This document shows positions 1 through 7,806 of a stretch of DNA of 64,000 nt, piece after piece; within the stretch, counting starts at the first letter, position 1; every line of letters begins with the position of its first letter. The position numbers and the translations under genes are program-made. The stretch is from CAZYFH01 sp965197395 (GTDB taxonomy: Bacteria > Acidobacteriota > Vicinamibacteria > Vicinamibacterales > UBA8438): positions 434,001-498,000 of the forward strand of contig CBDANB010000006.1 of the NCBI GenBank assembly GCA_965197395.1, given 5' to 3'. Under the pieces are notes generated by a model. It saw only the letters and a list, made by a program, of their open reading frames with translations. It was not told the origin of the DNA and did no database searches.

Positions 1-275
1 CTCTTCCGGTACAGGTAGTCAAGGCGCAACGTCTGGCGCGCCTTCTGCCGTTCCACGCGGTCGACGAGCTCTTCCAAGGCCCGCTGTTCGAGCCGACTCA
101 GGATCTTCGAGACGGCGCTTTGGCTCATCCCCTCCTCGGCCGCGATTTCTCGCTGACTCAGCCCCGCCACCGATCGGTCCAGGACCCGCAGCGCGCGCGC
201 CTGGACCGTCGCGCGCGGCTCGCGCCCGCCCTGCCCCCCGCGGCCCTGATCCGAGCCCGGACGGCCGGGCGTCAT
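1..275 (-). CDS. Helix-turn-helix protein, probable phage terminase small-subunit-like (partial)
   Basis: The frame is open at the left window edge, so only about 91 N-terminal residues are seen. After a Gly/Arg-rich lead comes a typical HTH: LSQREIAAEEGMSQSAVSKI (residues about 41-60), followed by a charged helix. The ATG at 275 has a strong Shine-Dalgarno (AGGAGGGGG, about 5 nt upstream), which decides the start. It lies directly downstream of a ParB-like/N6-methyltransferase gene in the same orientation, the usual place of the packaging module in many phages. A small-terminase or packaging regulator role is therefore inferred from context; the sequence itself only shows an HTH. The gene overlaps the tail of the methyltransferase frame. 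Confidence 0.6.
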   Translation of the reverse strand, partial: MTPGRPGSDQGRGGQGGREPRATVQARALRVLDRSVAGLSQREIAAEEGMSQSAVSKILSRLEQRALEELVDRVERQKARQTLRLDYLYRK

Positions 276-1527
276 CGCACCCCCTCCTAGGCGGACCGCC
301 GACTGGGCCCGTGAACGCCTCCCACCGCGACACCGCCACCTGGACGTACGCGGGGTCAATCTCCAGCGCCAGACAGACGCGGCCGGTCTTCTCCGCGGCG
401 ATGATCGACGTGCCGCTGCCGACGAACGGGTCATAAACGGCGTCGCCCGGCTGCGCGTGGTTGCCGATCGGGATCTCGAAGAGTCGCACCGGCTTCTGCG
501 TCCCGTGGCCGGTGACGGCATCTTCCGGCCCCGACGGGCTCCCGACCGGATTCAGGTTCGGGACCTCCCACACGGTCGACTGCCGGCGGTCCCCGCACCA
601 CTGGGCGGTGGCGCCGCGCCGGACGGCATACCAGCACGGCTCGTGGCGCCAATGATAATGACCACGACTCAACGCGAAATGCTGTTTGAACCAAATCACT
701 TGGGCGCGAAGCTCGAACCCGGCCGTCTCCAGATTCGACGCCACGGTCGCGGCGTGCAAGCCCGCATGCCACACATAGGCGACGTCGCCCGAAAACAGCC
801 GCCACGCCGCCGTCCAGTCGGCGCGATCGTCGTTGGTGACCGTGCCGACCGCCGTGCGCTGGGCGGGATACGCCTCGTGCCGCCATCGCGGCTCGTACGC
901 GACACCGTACGGCGGATCCGTCGTCATCAGGGCCGGGGGCACCCCTGCCAAGACGCGGGCCACATCGTCGGCCGACGTCGCATCGCCGCAGAGCAGACGG
1001 TGCGGGCCCAGGGCGACCAGATCTCCGCGCGCGAAGGCGGTGGGCCCCGGCGCGACGACCGCGTTCTCGTCGGTGCGGCCCGTGACGGGCTCGGCGAACA
1101 GCGCGGCCAGCTCCTCGTCGGTCCAAAACGCGGCGAGCTCAACACCGGCGGCCTGGAGTTCCTGAAGCGTCGTCTCATCCCACACGAGGTCGAGCTCGCC
1201 GACGCGATTGTCGGCGAGCGCTAAGGCTTGCGCCCGGTCATCCGACGCGAGGTCCAGGTCGCGGCGTTGGACCGCGATGAGCTCCGAGCCGTCGCTCTCG
1301 ATCACTCGCAGGCGCAGGCCTTGGGCCCGCGCCTCGGCGACGGTCTTGTTCCCGGCAATGACCACGCCGTGCCGATCGATCAGCACGGCGCGGCCCGCGC
1401 CGAACGCGTGCAGGGAGTGCCGGAGTGCCTCGCGTCCACGCGGCGTACCGCGGTTCGCATTGCGTGGATCCGATGTCAGGTCGGATAGCGTCCGCATGTC
1501 CGTCGCTGGCGTGGGTCGTGTCGTCAT
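19..1527 (-). CDS. ParB-like nuclease domain / DNA N6-methyltransferase (phage type)
   Basis: Residues about 10-140 form a ParB/sulfiredoxin-like domain (ADNRVGELDLVWDE region). Residues about 165-405 form an N6-adenine/N4-cytosine methyltransferase with the catalytic TDPPYG motif and the SAM-binding DPFVGSGTSIIAAEKTGR motif near the C-terminus (beta-class order). Such fusions are common in phages beside terminase genes. The ATG at 1527 has SD GAGGAGGGG. Homology seems to end near 305 (RWEAFTG). The open frame then runs about 95 more Arg/Gly-rich residues antiphase to the HTH gene, which is unlikely to be real protein. A one-base shift near 305-312 would give AQSAVRLGGG, a more typical tail, so a frameshift close to the C-terminus is likely. 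Confidence 0.8.
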   Translation of the reverse strand: MTTRPTPATDMRTLSDLTSDPRNANRGTPRGREALRHSLHAFGAGRAVLIDRHGVVIAGNKTVAEARAQGLRLRVIESDGSELIAVQRRDLDLASDDRAQALALADNRVGELDLVWDETTLQELQAAGVELAAFWTDEELAALFAEPVTGRTDENAVVAPGPTAFARGDLVALGPHRLLCGDATSADDVARVLAGVPPALMTTDPPYGVAYEPRWRHEAYPAQRTAVGTVTNDDRADWTAAWRLFSGDVAYVWHAGLHAATVASNLETAGFELRAQVIWFKQHFALSRGHYHWRHEPCWYAVRRGATAQWCGDRRQSTVWEVPNLNPVGSPSGPEDAVTGHGTQKPVRLFEIPIGNHAQPGDAVYDPFVGSGTSIIAAEKTGRVCLALEIDPAYVQVAVSRWEAFTGPVGGPPRRGCDDARPSGLGSGPRGAGRARAARDGPGARAAGPGPIGGGAESARNRGRGGDEPKRRLEDPESARTAGLGRARRPRGTAEGAPDVAP

Positions 1528-1690
1528 CAGTGCCCCTCCTCTCGATCCCCGCTCGGTGGCGGCGGCGCCCGACCCGACGATCAGTGGTCCGGCGGGAGGC
1601 CGGGCCCCCGCACATCACGGTCGCGCCCTACGAAGATTCTCTGAAACGAAACGATGTACAAAAATGCGGGAGGGAACATCGCGCGGGCAC

Positions 1691-2062
1691 TCAGGCCCAG
1701 GTCATGTCGCGGATGTCCTCGCGTCGCTGCACTGTGCGCACGAGGCGATCGGTGAGAGTGCCCCGCCAGTGGTACAACACCCGGGTGATCTCGCAGGGTC
1801 GAGCCGACTGTGCGAGCCTGCGGAGACGACGCCGCTCGGGCGGGCTGAGCGTGCGGCCCACAGCGCAACGGCCGATCCTGAGGACACGCGCCGTCATTTC
1901 GGCGTGCGTCATCACGGCGAGCTCGTCGTCCTTGGACCGGAACGCCACGACGGACCGCACGAGTCGTTCCAAGGGTGGCGAGCGCCGCCAGGCTTTGACC
2001 CCGCGTCGGGGCGAACGACCCGTCCGGGCTGAGGGGGGAACGGCGGGGGGGTGCGGCGACAT
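1691..2062 (-). CDS. Small basic protein, paralogue of the gene at 2763-3116
   Basis: No known family is recognised. The 123-residue product is basic and is clearly related to the gene 700 bp upstream. Both start MSPxxPxV, share an Arg-rich N-terminus with RGVKxW, and end in a conserved block containing LRRLA, CEITRVLYHW (or SEIMRVVHWW), LTDRL and a terminal WA after an acidic DIRD/DISE. The start at 2062 is chosen by alignment to the paralogue; no good ribosome site precedes it. It lies upstream of the phage methyltransferase on the same strand, so it probably belongs to the phage-like element. Confidence 0.5.
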   Translation of the reverse strand: MSPHPPAVPPSARTGRSPRRGVKAWRRSPPLERLVRSVVAFRSKDDELAVMTHAEMTARVLRIGRCAVGRTLSPPERRRLRRLAQSARPCEITRVLYHWRGTLTDRLVRTVQRREDIRDMTWA

Positions 2063-2079
2063 GTGACCAGAGGCCCGTA

Positions 2080-2331
2080 CTAAACCGCCCGGGGAGCACA
2101 CCCCGCGACGGCACTCTTGCGGTGAGTGATGGGCGCAGCCTCCAGGCGCGCCATCAGCGCCCTGAAGTCGCCCTCGCGTGCATGGAGGGGCTGCAGACTC
2201 GACACGGTCGCGCACTGCCGAAACCCATCCTGCTGACTCGGCCGTTCGGCCAGACGGCACACAGCGTCACTGAGCCGTTGGAACTGGCAAGCATCATCCA
2301 CTGCGTCACGGGCCGGCTCTGGACGAGGCAT
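2080..2331 (-). CDS. Possible small protein, function unknown
   Basis: This is an 83-residue frame starting ATG at 2331 with mixed charged and hydrophobic residues (for example REGDFRALMARLEAAP near the end), more protein-like than the opposite frames. It ends 17 bp before the next small gene in the same direction. No ribosome site is seen and no family is recognised, so it is a weak call. Confidence 0.25.
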   Translation of the reverse strand: MPRPEPARDAVDDACQFQRLSDAVCRLAERPSQQDGFRQCATVSSLQPLHAREGDFRALMARLEAAPITHRKSAVAGCAPRAV

Positions 2332-2762
2332 GCCAGCGTGCGGATGACGTGGCCATGACAGACCACAACCCCGTGGGAAACGAGCAGAGGGCCGTCGACG
2401 GAGACCTGGACGGTGGCATCTACGGCCCGTGTCTCGGTCCGACGACGTCAGCGAGCAGTTGGCGTCAGGGCGAGTCCCCGGTCTCCGCCGACGGGCGGGC
2501 CGAGCCCGTCCGGCTGGGGATCGCCCCCTGGGTGGACACACCCTGCCTCACCCTCGACAGGTCGGACAGCGTCCGCACCGTCGGCCCGGGGGTCTTCCAT
2601 GCGATCATCCGTCCACCGCCCTCAAGGGCCTGCCGCTCAGCGTGAGCGGGGCGGGATGCGTCCAGCGGTCGGTCGGCGAGGACCACAGCCGCTGGGGGAC
2701 GCACCTCTCGGGAAAGGTCAACGGTCAGGCGATATTCAACAGAGTAGGGCTCGGCCGGCCGG
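2332..2762. other. Stretch without a recognisable gene
   Basis: Between two paralogous small genes of the phage-like element. All reading frames here are Arg/Pro/Ser-rich and look like frame shadows. No hairpin with a T-run, repeat or promoter-like block stands out. Confidence 0.4.
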
Positions 2763-3116
2763 TCAGGCCCAGATGAACTCGCTGATGTCCGACCGCGTCG
2801 CGAGTGACCGAGCGAGCCGGTCCGTGATGCGGCCGTTCCACCAGTGGACCACCCGCATGATCTCGGAGGGTTTCGCGGTGGCCAGCCGGCGGAGGCGCTG
2901 TGTCTCGGAGTCGCGCAACGGACGTTCGAGAAGGGCCGCGACCGCCGCCCGCAGGGCGGACGTCGCTTCCGTGACTGACTCCCAGTCGTGGACATCACGC
3001 CCCGCGACGGCGTCGCGCACCACGCGGGCGACCGCCTCACCTTGCCACCGTTTCACGCCGCGAACGCGCGGACGACCGCGCCGAGCTAGACGGACCGTCG
3101 GGGTAGTGGGTGACAT
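2763..3116 (-). CDS. Small basic protein, paralogue of the gene at 1691-2062
   Basis: 117 residues, no known family recognised. The N-terminus is Arg-rich (RRGRPRVRGVKRWQ). The middle helix-rich part is VTEATSALRAAVAALLERPL, and the C-terminus carries the block shared with the neighbour: LRRLATAKPSEIMRVVHWW, ITDRLARSL, DISEFIWA. The ATG at 3116 is preceded by a GAGG about 7 nt away. The tandem duplication of a small gene in a phage-like region suggests a structural or regulatory phage protein, but nothing in the sequence fixes the role. Confidence 0.55.
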   Translation of the reverse strand: MSPTTPTVRLARRGRPRVRGVKRWQGEAVARVVRDAVAGRDVHDWESVTEATSALRAAVAALLERPLRDSETQRLRRLATAKPSEIMRVVHWWNGRITDRLARSLATRSDISEFIWA

Positions 3117-3235
3117 TGAAACGCCTCGTCGTGCCTGCACCGCCAGGGTATCAGACTTAAAGCACTTTTCAAATAGGCCTTGTACTACCTGAGGGCGGTC
3201 GTGGTACTTCTGCGCGCACTGATGCAGGAGGACCG

Positions 3236-3394
3236 ATGCGTGCCTATTCGATAGATCTACGAGAGCGGGCGCTCCTCGACAGCGATGCCGGGATGAAGGC
3301 GGCCGATGTGGCGGCGAAGTACCGCGTGAGCGGGTCGTGGGTGCGACTATTGAAACAGCGCCGGCGCGAAACGGGCGAGGTGGCGCCCGCCATT
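3236..3394 (+). pseudogene. IS630-type transposase, N-terminal fragment
   Basis: About 52 residues start MRAYSIDLRERALL and contain the HTH of IS630 transposases (AADVAAKYRVSGSWVRLLKQ). A GGAGGA site precedes the ATG. After RRRETGEVAP the frame passes straight into antisense of a WYL-domain gene, so the rest of the transposase, including the DDE domain, is missing. This marks a recombination junction near 3394. It is not the same element as the two full IS630 types in this window. Confidence 0.75.
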
Positions 3395-3747
3395 AGTGCC
3401 CGGCGGTTTGTGCGTTCGAGGACACCCGTTTCAGCGATACCGTACTCATGCTCATAGCACAACCGTTCTTCCGGAGAAAGCTCGGGCGACAAGACGAATT
3501 TACGCGTCTCGAACGTGTGCCAGTCGTCGTCCAAACCAATGAAGATCGTCCCGTCTGTGCGGATGCCCTCAATGCTACGAGCCGGGGCTACATCGACGTA
3601 CCGGTCATCGAGTCTCCGGCCTGCCGCGTCGCGCCCGTCGGTTCGGTACCCGCGCAGGTGATATCGCCCGCGCGAGCGAATGAGGGCGGAGGGATGGAAG
3701 ACAAACTCCTGACGGCCCGTCTTGGCGGCGTAGAGAAGCCAGACGGC
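3394..3747 (-). pseudogene. WYL-domain regulator fragment
   Basis: The reading frame covers a WYL sensor domain: VWLLYAAKTGRQEFVFHPS, LIRSRGRYHLRGYRTDGRD, then DDRYVDVAPARSIEGI and a WCX-like start EERLCYEHEYGIAE, TNRRAL. WYL proteins normally begin with a DNA-binding HTH and bind ligands or nucleic acid, often in defence loci. Here the HTH part is missing on the 3747 side and the C-terminus is cut at the IS630 fragment near 3394. Adjacent debris is an integrase N-terminus. Confidence 0.7.
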
Positions 3748-3779
3748 TTTCCGACGCCGTGTCCACGGTGCGGAGGCGA

Positions 3780-3969
3780 CGCACCAAGGTAGTCGTCGAG
3801 ATACCACGCCGCCAGATGATCAAAGGTTAGCGGCCCGTGGTGGCCACGGCCTCGTCCGTCAGCGACCCGGCTCGCCAGCAGGCGTTCGGCCACGCGGCGC
3901 TCCGTCCGATCGCGTACTCTCCCGATACTCGCGGCCGTTCCACCGATAGGCGATGTAGTAGATGGCGCC
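3780..3969 (-). pseudogene. Phage-type tyrosine integrase, N-terminal remnant (frameshifted)
   Basis: One frame gives GAIYYIAYRWNGREYRESTR (3969-3904), typical of the arm-binding domain of tyrosine integrases. A second frame continues ERRVAERLLASRVADGRG and LTFDHLAAWYLDDYL (3920-3780), the start of the SAM-like core-binding domain. A frameshift lies near 3905-3920 and the catalytic domain (R-H-R-Y) is absent. It reads away from the tRNA-Arg remnant about 470 bp away, consistent with the end of an integrated element. Confidence 0.6.
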
Positions 3970-4437
3970 GCGTGATAGATGCGTCCCGAACTGGCCATGC
4001 GGGCTCCTGTCTCGACCGATCGCCCAGGCGAGACCGCGGTCGTGGACACACAGCTTCGCGCCAGTGGGCCCCGCAAGGGAAGGCCACAGTTCTCGACGTG
4101 CGACCAACGGAATCACCGTTGACGTGCCTGCCCAGGTCCGGGCTGAGCTCCGCTCACGTCTCGTCACGAACGCGAGCCTTCAACCGGAACAAGTCGCCAC
4201 ACGTCAGTCGCTTACGCGGACGGAGGTCGCAACGACGAGGTGGAGGTCGGGTCGTTGGATATGAGCGTTGTCGACGCACATCCGGATCGGTTATCGCCGA
4301 AGTGGCCCAGCGCAGGCCGATCCCTTCTTTTTTCGAAGAAGACAGGGGGGGTGTGGACAGTCCGCGGTACACAAAATATGACCGCTATTGATAACCGATT
4401 CCCCAAACCTTCGGCCACTGTTGGGCCCCGGTAGACC
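3970..4437. other. Stretch between integrase remnant and tRNA remnant; no gene recognised
   Basis: No convincing coding frame on either strand. It contains a small palindrome at about 4323-4342 (CTTC/GAAG arms around a T-run). The likely content is decayed element DNA next to the attachment site. Confidence 0.35.
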
Positions 4438-4488
4438 GGTGGCCTTCTAAGCCGAGGGTCGCAGGTTCTAATCCTGACGGGCGCGCCA
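4438..4488 (+). tRNA. 3' half of tRNA-Arg(UCU), probable attachment-site remnant
   Basis: The sequence holds an anticodon arm with CTTCTAA loop (anticodon TCT at 4446-4448), a T-arm (GTCGCAGGTTCTAATCCTGAC, with T in place of the usual G of GGTTCGAATCC), acceptor strand CGGGCGC, discriminator G and an encoded CCA at 4486-4488. Upstream of 4438 no D-arm or matching acceptor strand is recognisable. Integrases commonly target tRNA 3' halves, so this is most likely the att copy left by the element to its left, not a functional tRNA. Confidence 0.7.
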
Positions 4489-5003
4489 TATACATTATGT
4501 AAGTTATTTATTATATATTGTTTACAAGAATAAATCCAGTAAACGTATACATTTCTATCAACAAGATACACCCGGAACATCTGGGACCCGACGGGACGAT
4601 CAGCATCCAGGCGCCTGGCGTCATCTCCAGGGCGACCGCGACACGGAGGGGTGAGAGGACGGCGGTTTCCCAAGACCTCGTGCGGGACTGTGATCCAGCG
4701 ATGCGGTCACTCGACGCGCCGGCCACGCAGCCGGTCGGCGACACGGCCCCCTGTTCTCTTCAGATCCGTACCGTGCGTGGTGGCGCGAAGACGGGTCATC
4801 GGCTGCGGACCGAGATCTCCGACAGATTCACGGCGCTGTGGCAGCGGAACCAGCTCGATGACGGTCCCTCGTCCCCGGGGCCAACCGGCAGCAGGTACGG
4901 CGAGCGCTGACGCCTCGATGACCGTCGAACTGATCCGCGCCACGCGCGGTCGCGGTGGACGACCGTTTCTATCGATATGCCCGGCGACTATGCCTGAACG
5001 GCA
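4489..5003. other. Stretch without a recognisable gene, AT-rich start
   Basis: The first 60 bases after the tRNA remnant are strikingly AT-rich (TTATTTATTATATATTG at 4505-4521) compared with the surrounding roughly 65% GC. The remainder has no convincing coding frame. No repeat shared with other parts of the window was seen. Confidence 0.35.
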
Positions 5004-5940
5004 TTATGCGCCCGGGTGCTCTTGCTGTACCACTCGAGCCCGAGCCTCGTGTTCTTCGACGGCTCTCTGGATGGTACGCAAGAGATCAGATCCAGATGGC
5101 AACAAGTCAGGATACCCATGCGAGCTGAGCCATACCTTTATGGCTGCGCGCAGCAGGAATTCGGCCGTGAAGACGAAGTGGCCATCGTACGCAGTATTCG
5201 ATCCCGAATACTCCAACGGTGGTGACTTGCCCTCATGGATGATCTCGTTGCGAGTCTTGGCAAACGCCATGAACCAGTGCTCAAGGTCGGTGATCTGAAC
5301 GGAATGTGGCTTTCCGTTCTTCATGTAGGTGTGCGTGTGGACTGGCCTTTCCGCAGGGGACCACACCAGGCGTGTCAAATCCAATCGTGCAGTGCGTGGT
5401 ATCGCCTCGAAGAGTTCCCTGAGGAAGCGCGCAGTGCGATAGCTCTTGTTCGTGCCGCTAAGCGCCTCAAACGCGGTCTTCAGAAACACCACACGTTCTG
5501 GAAACTGGACCGTCTCCGTGTTTCTCCACGCTTTCTCAAACCAACCGATCGCGGGCCTGAGGTGGTCCGCCTGGACGTCTACTCCCGGCGTTCGAAGTGA
5601 CTGCCGTACGATCTGGTACACAGCTTCGAGACACATTGGATTGGCGGTGCAGGTCCCCCTAGGCATGCACATATCCAACGGTGGTCGAATGGCGAGGTGT
5701 TCATCGCTTATCCGATAGCCACCGATTTGTGTCTTGACCATTATTCCGGTCATAAAGGCGACGGATCCGTCGTCGACGTCGATCGGCCAAAAGAACAGTT
5801 CGGTGTTATCTGCCGTGATCACGTGCTGCTGCCGATTTGAAGAAGTGCATCTTGGGTTCGTGTCGAGGAAAGCGAACGCGATCGCCGCCTTGAGCGCTTC
5901 GATTTCTTGTAGGGATGGAAATGCTCCGTCGATCAAGCCC
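5004..5940 (-). pseudogene. HEPN (ApeA-like) protein, C-terminal part, interrupted by IS256-type element
   Basis: About 310 residues follow the transposon junction at 5940. The C-terminal half has the ApeA-like HEPN pattern: AIGWFEKAWRNTETVQFPER, FLKTAFEALSGTNKSYR, TDLEHWFMAFAKTRNEIIHE. It includes the RNase-type R-x4-H motif (RNEIIH at about 5235-5252). HEPN proteins are often toxin or anti-phage RNases; a defence role here is inferred. Removing the IS at 5941-7370 with one copy of the 8-bp target duplication joins this frame in phase with 7371-7545, giving one protein of about 368 residues. The gene is therefore inactivated by insertion rather than decayed. Confidence 0.8.
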
Positions 5941-7370
5941 GGGGATGTCCCTTGCGCTGTTGAAACTGAGCGGCGACTCGGTTCACGACTACGCAACCAT
6001 TTCCGACGACTCGCCGAGCCCGAGCTGCGCGTCGCGCGCTCGGAGCGCCGCCACCAGCTGAGGCATGTCCTTGCAGCCGTTCACGCGCCGAAAGCCCGTG
6101 GTGGCTTCCAGCACCCCGGCCGCGACCCAGCGTAGCACCATCGCGCCTCCCCGCCAGCGCTTCACGTTGCGCTTGACGTGCCGCGTTCGGCTGAGACGGC
6201 TCTCGGCGGCGTTCGTGGTAGCCAGCGACCGCTGCAGGCGCTCGGAGAGGCCGAACCCGATGACCGTGAGCGTCTCGTCGAGCCCTTCCCGGACACTCGC
6301 GGCGGCACTCGGATGGTCTGCGTCCAGGCGGCGGGCGAGGTCTTGCAACAGCCGGCGGGCGGCCGTGACGTCGCGGTTCGTGTAGGCGCGGGTGAGGATC
6401 GCCTTCACCCATGGCCGTTGCGCCTGGGGCAGATACTCCAGCACATTGCGCTGCTTGTGGATCTGACACCGTTGGAGCACGGCGGCGGAACCGAACGTCT
6501 GGGTCACGGCCGTGTGGAGGGCCTTCGCCCCATCGAGGATCACGAGCAGGCTGCGGTCGGTGCGGAGGCCGCGGCTCTGCAGATTGGTCAGCAACCCCTG
6601 ACACACGGTCGTGTTCTCGGTGGCGCCTTCCCACACGCCCAGGGCGTGTTTTTGACCGGTGACATCGATGCCCAGCGCGACGACGATGCAGTGGGTCCCC
6701 ACGTGCACGCCGTCGAGCAGCAGCACGGCGAGGTCGAGCTCGGCGAGCGGGGTGGCCCGCCAGGCGTCGAGTTGTGCCTGCGTCTGGGCCACGAACCGCC
6801 GACTCACCGCACTCTTGCTCGTGCCCCGGGTGCGAACGTCCGGGCCCAGCGGCTCCAGGCTTCGGCCATACTGGCGCGTCGCCACGCCCACGAGCATCTG
6901 CTCAACGACGCGCCGGTTCAGCGGGTCGTCCCCGGCGAACGCCCGGAACGTGGGCAACGCGACCTCCTGGCCGTCGTGCCGGACGCGCGGGCGGCGCAGC
7001 GCCACCTTGCGCCCGCCCAGGACGACCTCACTAGGCGCATGGCCCGCCCGCGAGGCACGCCGCTCGGGTTGATGCGCATACCGGGGTCCACAGACCGCCA
7101 CGCGGTCCTCCTCCAACATCGCCTCGAGGACTTTCAGGCCCGACGCGACGACCAACGCCTGCAGCTCGGTCTGCGTGTCGACCAGGATATCGACCAACGG
7201 CAGGTGCCGAAGCGCCGGCGACGATGATTGGCGACGACGGATGACTGTGCGAGACTTCTTCACGGCGGCTCCTTTCTGGGGGCTTCGGCCCCAGGTTTTT
7301 CCCACCGGCCGTATAGCACGACCAGCAGGGAGCCGCCGCTTCAAATTTCAACAGCTACCGGGGCATCCCC
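5941..7370 (-). mobile_element. IS256-type insertion sequence, complete, 1430 bp
   Basis: The terminal inverted repeats are readable: left GGGGATGTCCCTTGCGCTGT, right (reverse complement) GGGGATGCCCCGGTAGCTGT, both followed by TGAAA. The element is flanked by an 8-bp direct repeat TCAAGCCC at 5933-5940 and 7371-7378, the target duplication expected for the IS256 family. It carries a single transposase gene. It interrupts a HEPN-domain gene whose frame is exactly restored on excision, so the insertion is probably recent. Confidence 0.92.
5989..7263 (-). CDS. IS256/Mutator-family transposase
   Basis: 424 residues from the GTG at 7263, which has an AAGGAG site 5 nt upstream; an open upstream extension to 7344 is less likely. 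The DDE residues of the Mutator family are visible: LLLDGVHVG (first D), VILDGAKALHTAV (second D) and TNAAESRLSRTRHVK (E). The family signature LQRCQIHKQRNVLEYLP, with the C2H-like C and H, is present. The reading frame is intact, so the enzyme may be active. It is the only gene of the element at 5941-7370. Confidence 0.93.
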   Translation of the reverse strand: MKKSRTVIRRRQSSSPALRHLPLVDILVDTQTELQALVVASGLKVLEAMLEEDRVAVCGPRYAHQPERRASRAGHAPSEVVLGGRKVALRRPRVRHDGQEVALPTFRAFAGDDPLNRRVVEQMLVGVATRQYGRSLEPLGPDVRTRGTSKSAVSRRFVAQTQAQLDAWRATPLAELDLAVLLLDGVHVGTHCIVVALGIDVTGQKHALGVWEGATENTTVCQGLLTNLQSRGLRTDRSLLVILDGAKALHTAVTQTFGSAAVLQRCQIHKQRNVLEYLPQAQRPWVKAILTRAYTNRDVTAARRLLQDLARRLDADHPSAAASVREGLDETLTVIGFGLSERLQRSLATTNAAESRLSRTRHVKRNVKRWRGGAMVLRWVAAGVLEATTGFRRVNGCKDMPQLVAALRARDAQLGLGESSEMVA

Positions 7371-7545
7371 TCAAGCCCTGGCGGTGGCAGAGAAGGCTGG
7401 GGCGCTCGATCGGCTGTCCACGACCATCAACAAACTTTGCAAGGAACGCCTTGGCTTGTGTCTTGAACTTCAGATCCGCCCAACGTTCTTCGAACGCTGC
7501 AAGCGGGCCGAGCTCCCAATCGCCAAATTCGATGGGCTCATTCAT
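7371..7545 (-). pseudogene. HEPN protein, N-terminal part, other side of IS256 insertion
   Basis: 58 residues starting MNEPIEFGDWELGPLAAF and ending CHRQGL at the target duplication. Joined to 5940-5004 across the IS, the sequence reads HRQGLIDGAFPSLQEIEALK without a break. An upstream in-frame ATG at 7584 is possible; neither start has a strong ribosome site. The 7586-7806 region upstream holds no recognised gene and presumably contains the promoter. Confidence 0.75.
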
Positions 7546-7806
7546 ATCCAGGTAAGGGCAAAACGCTAAACACGGGAAGGGCATAAGAACTCTTTCTTCG
7601 CAGACAGGTCACAGCTTGTCGTCTGACTCTGACTCGGGAAAGTGCGCGAATCCGCTGACGGCATAAAGGTGATCACCCGAAGTCCGGGTCGGTCCGCGGA
7701 CGGTGTTCTTGGTTCTCCGCTCAGTATTCCAGCGCTGGCACTCCAGTTCCCGCTGTCCCGCCTTCCGAGTCGGAATCTGAAGGTTCCAGTCATGTCGAGT
7801 GGACTA

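Noticed and set aside
4212..4673. Minus-strand open frame containing GAPVRIRTCDPRLRRP
   Set aside because: This is the well-known false translation of a tRNA 3' end; it is antisense to the tRNA-Arg remnant.
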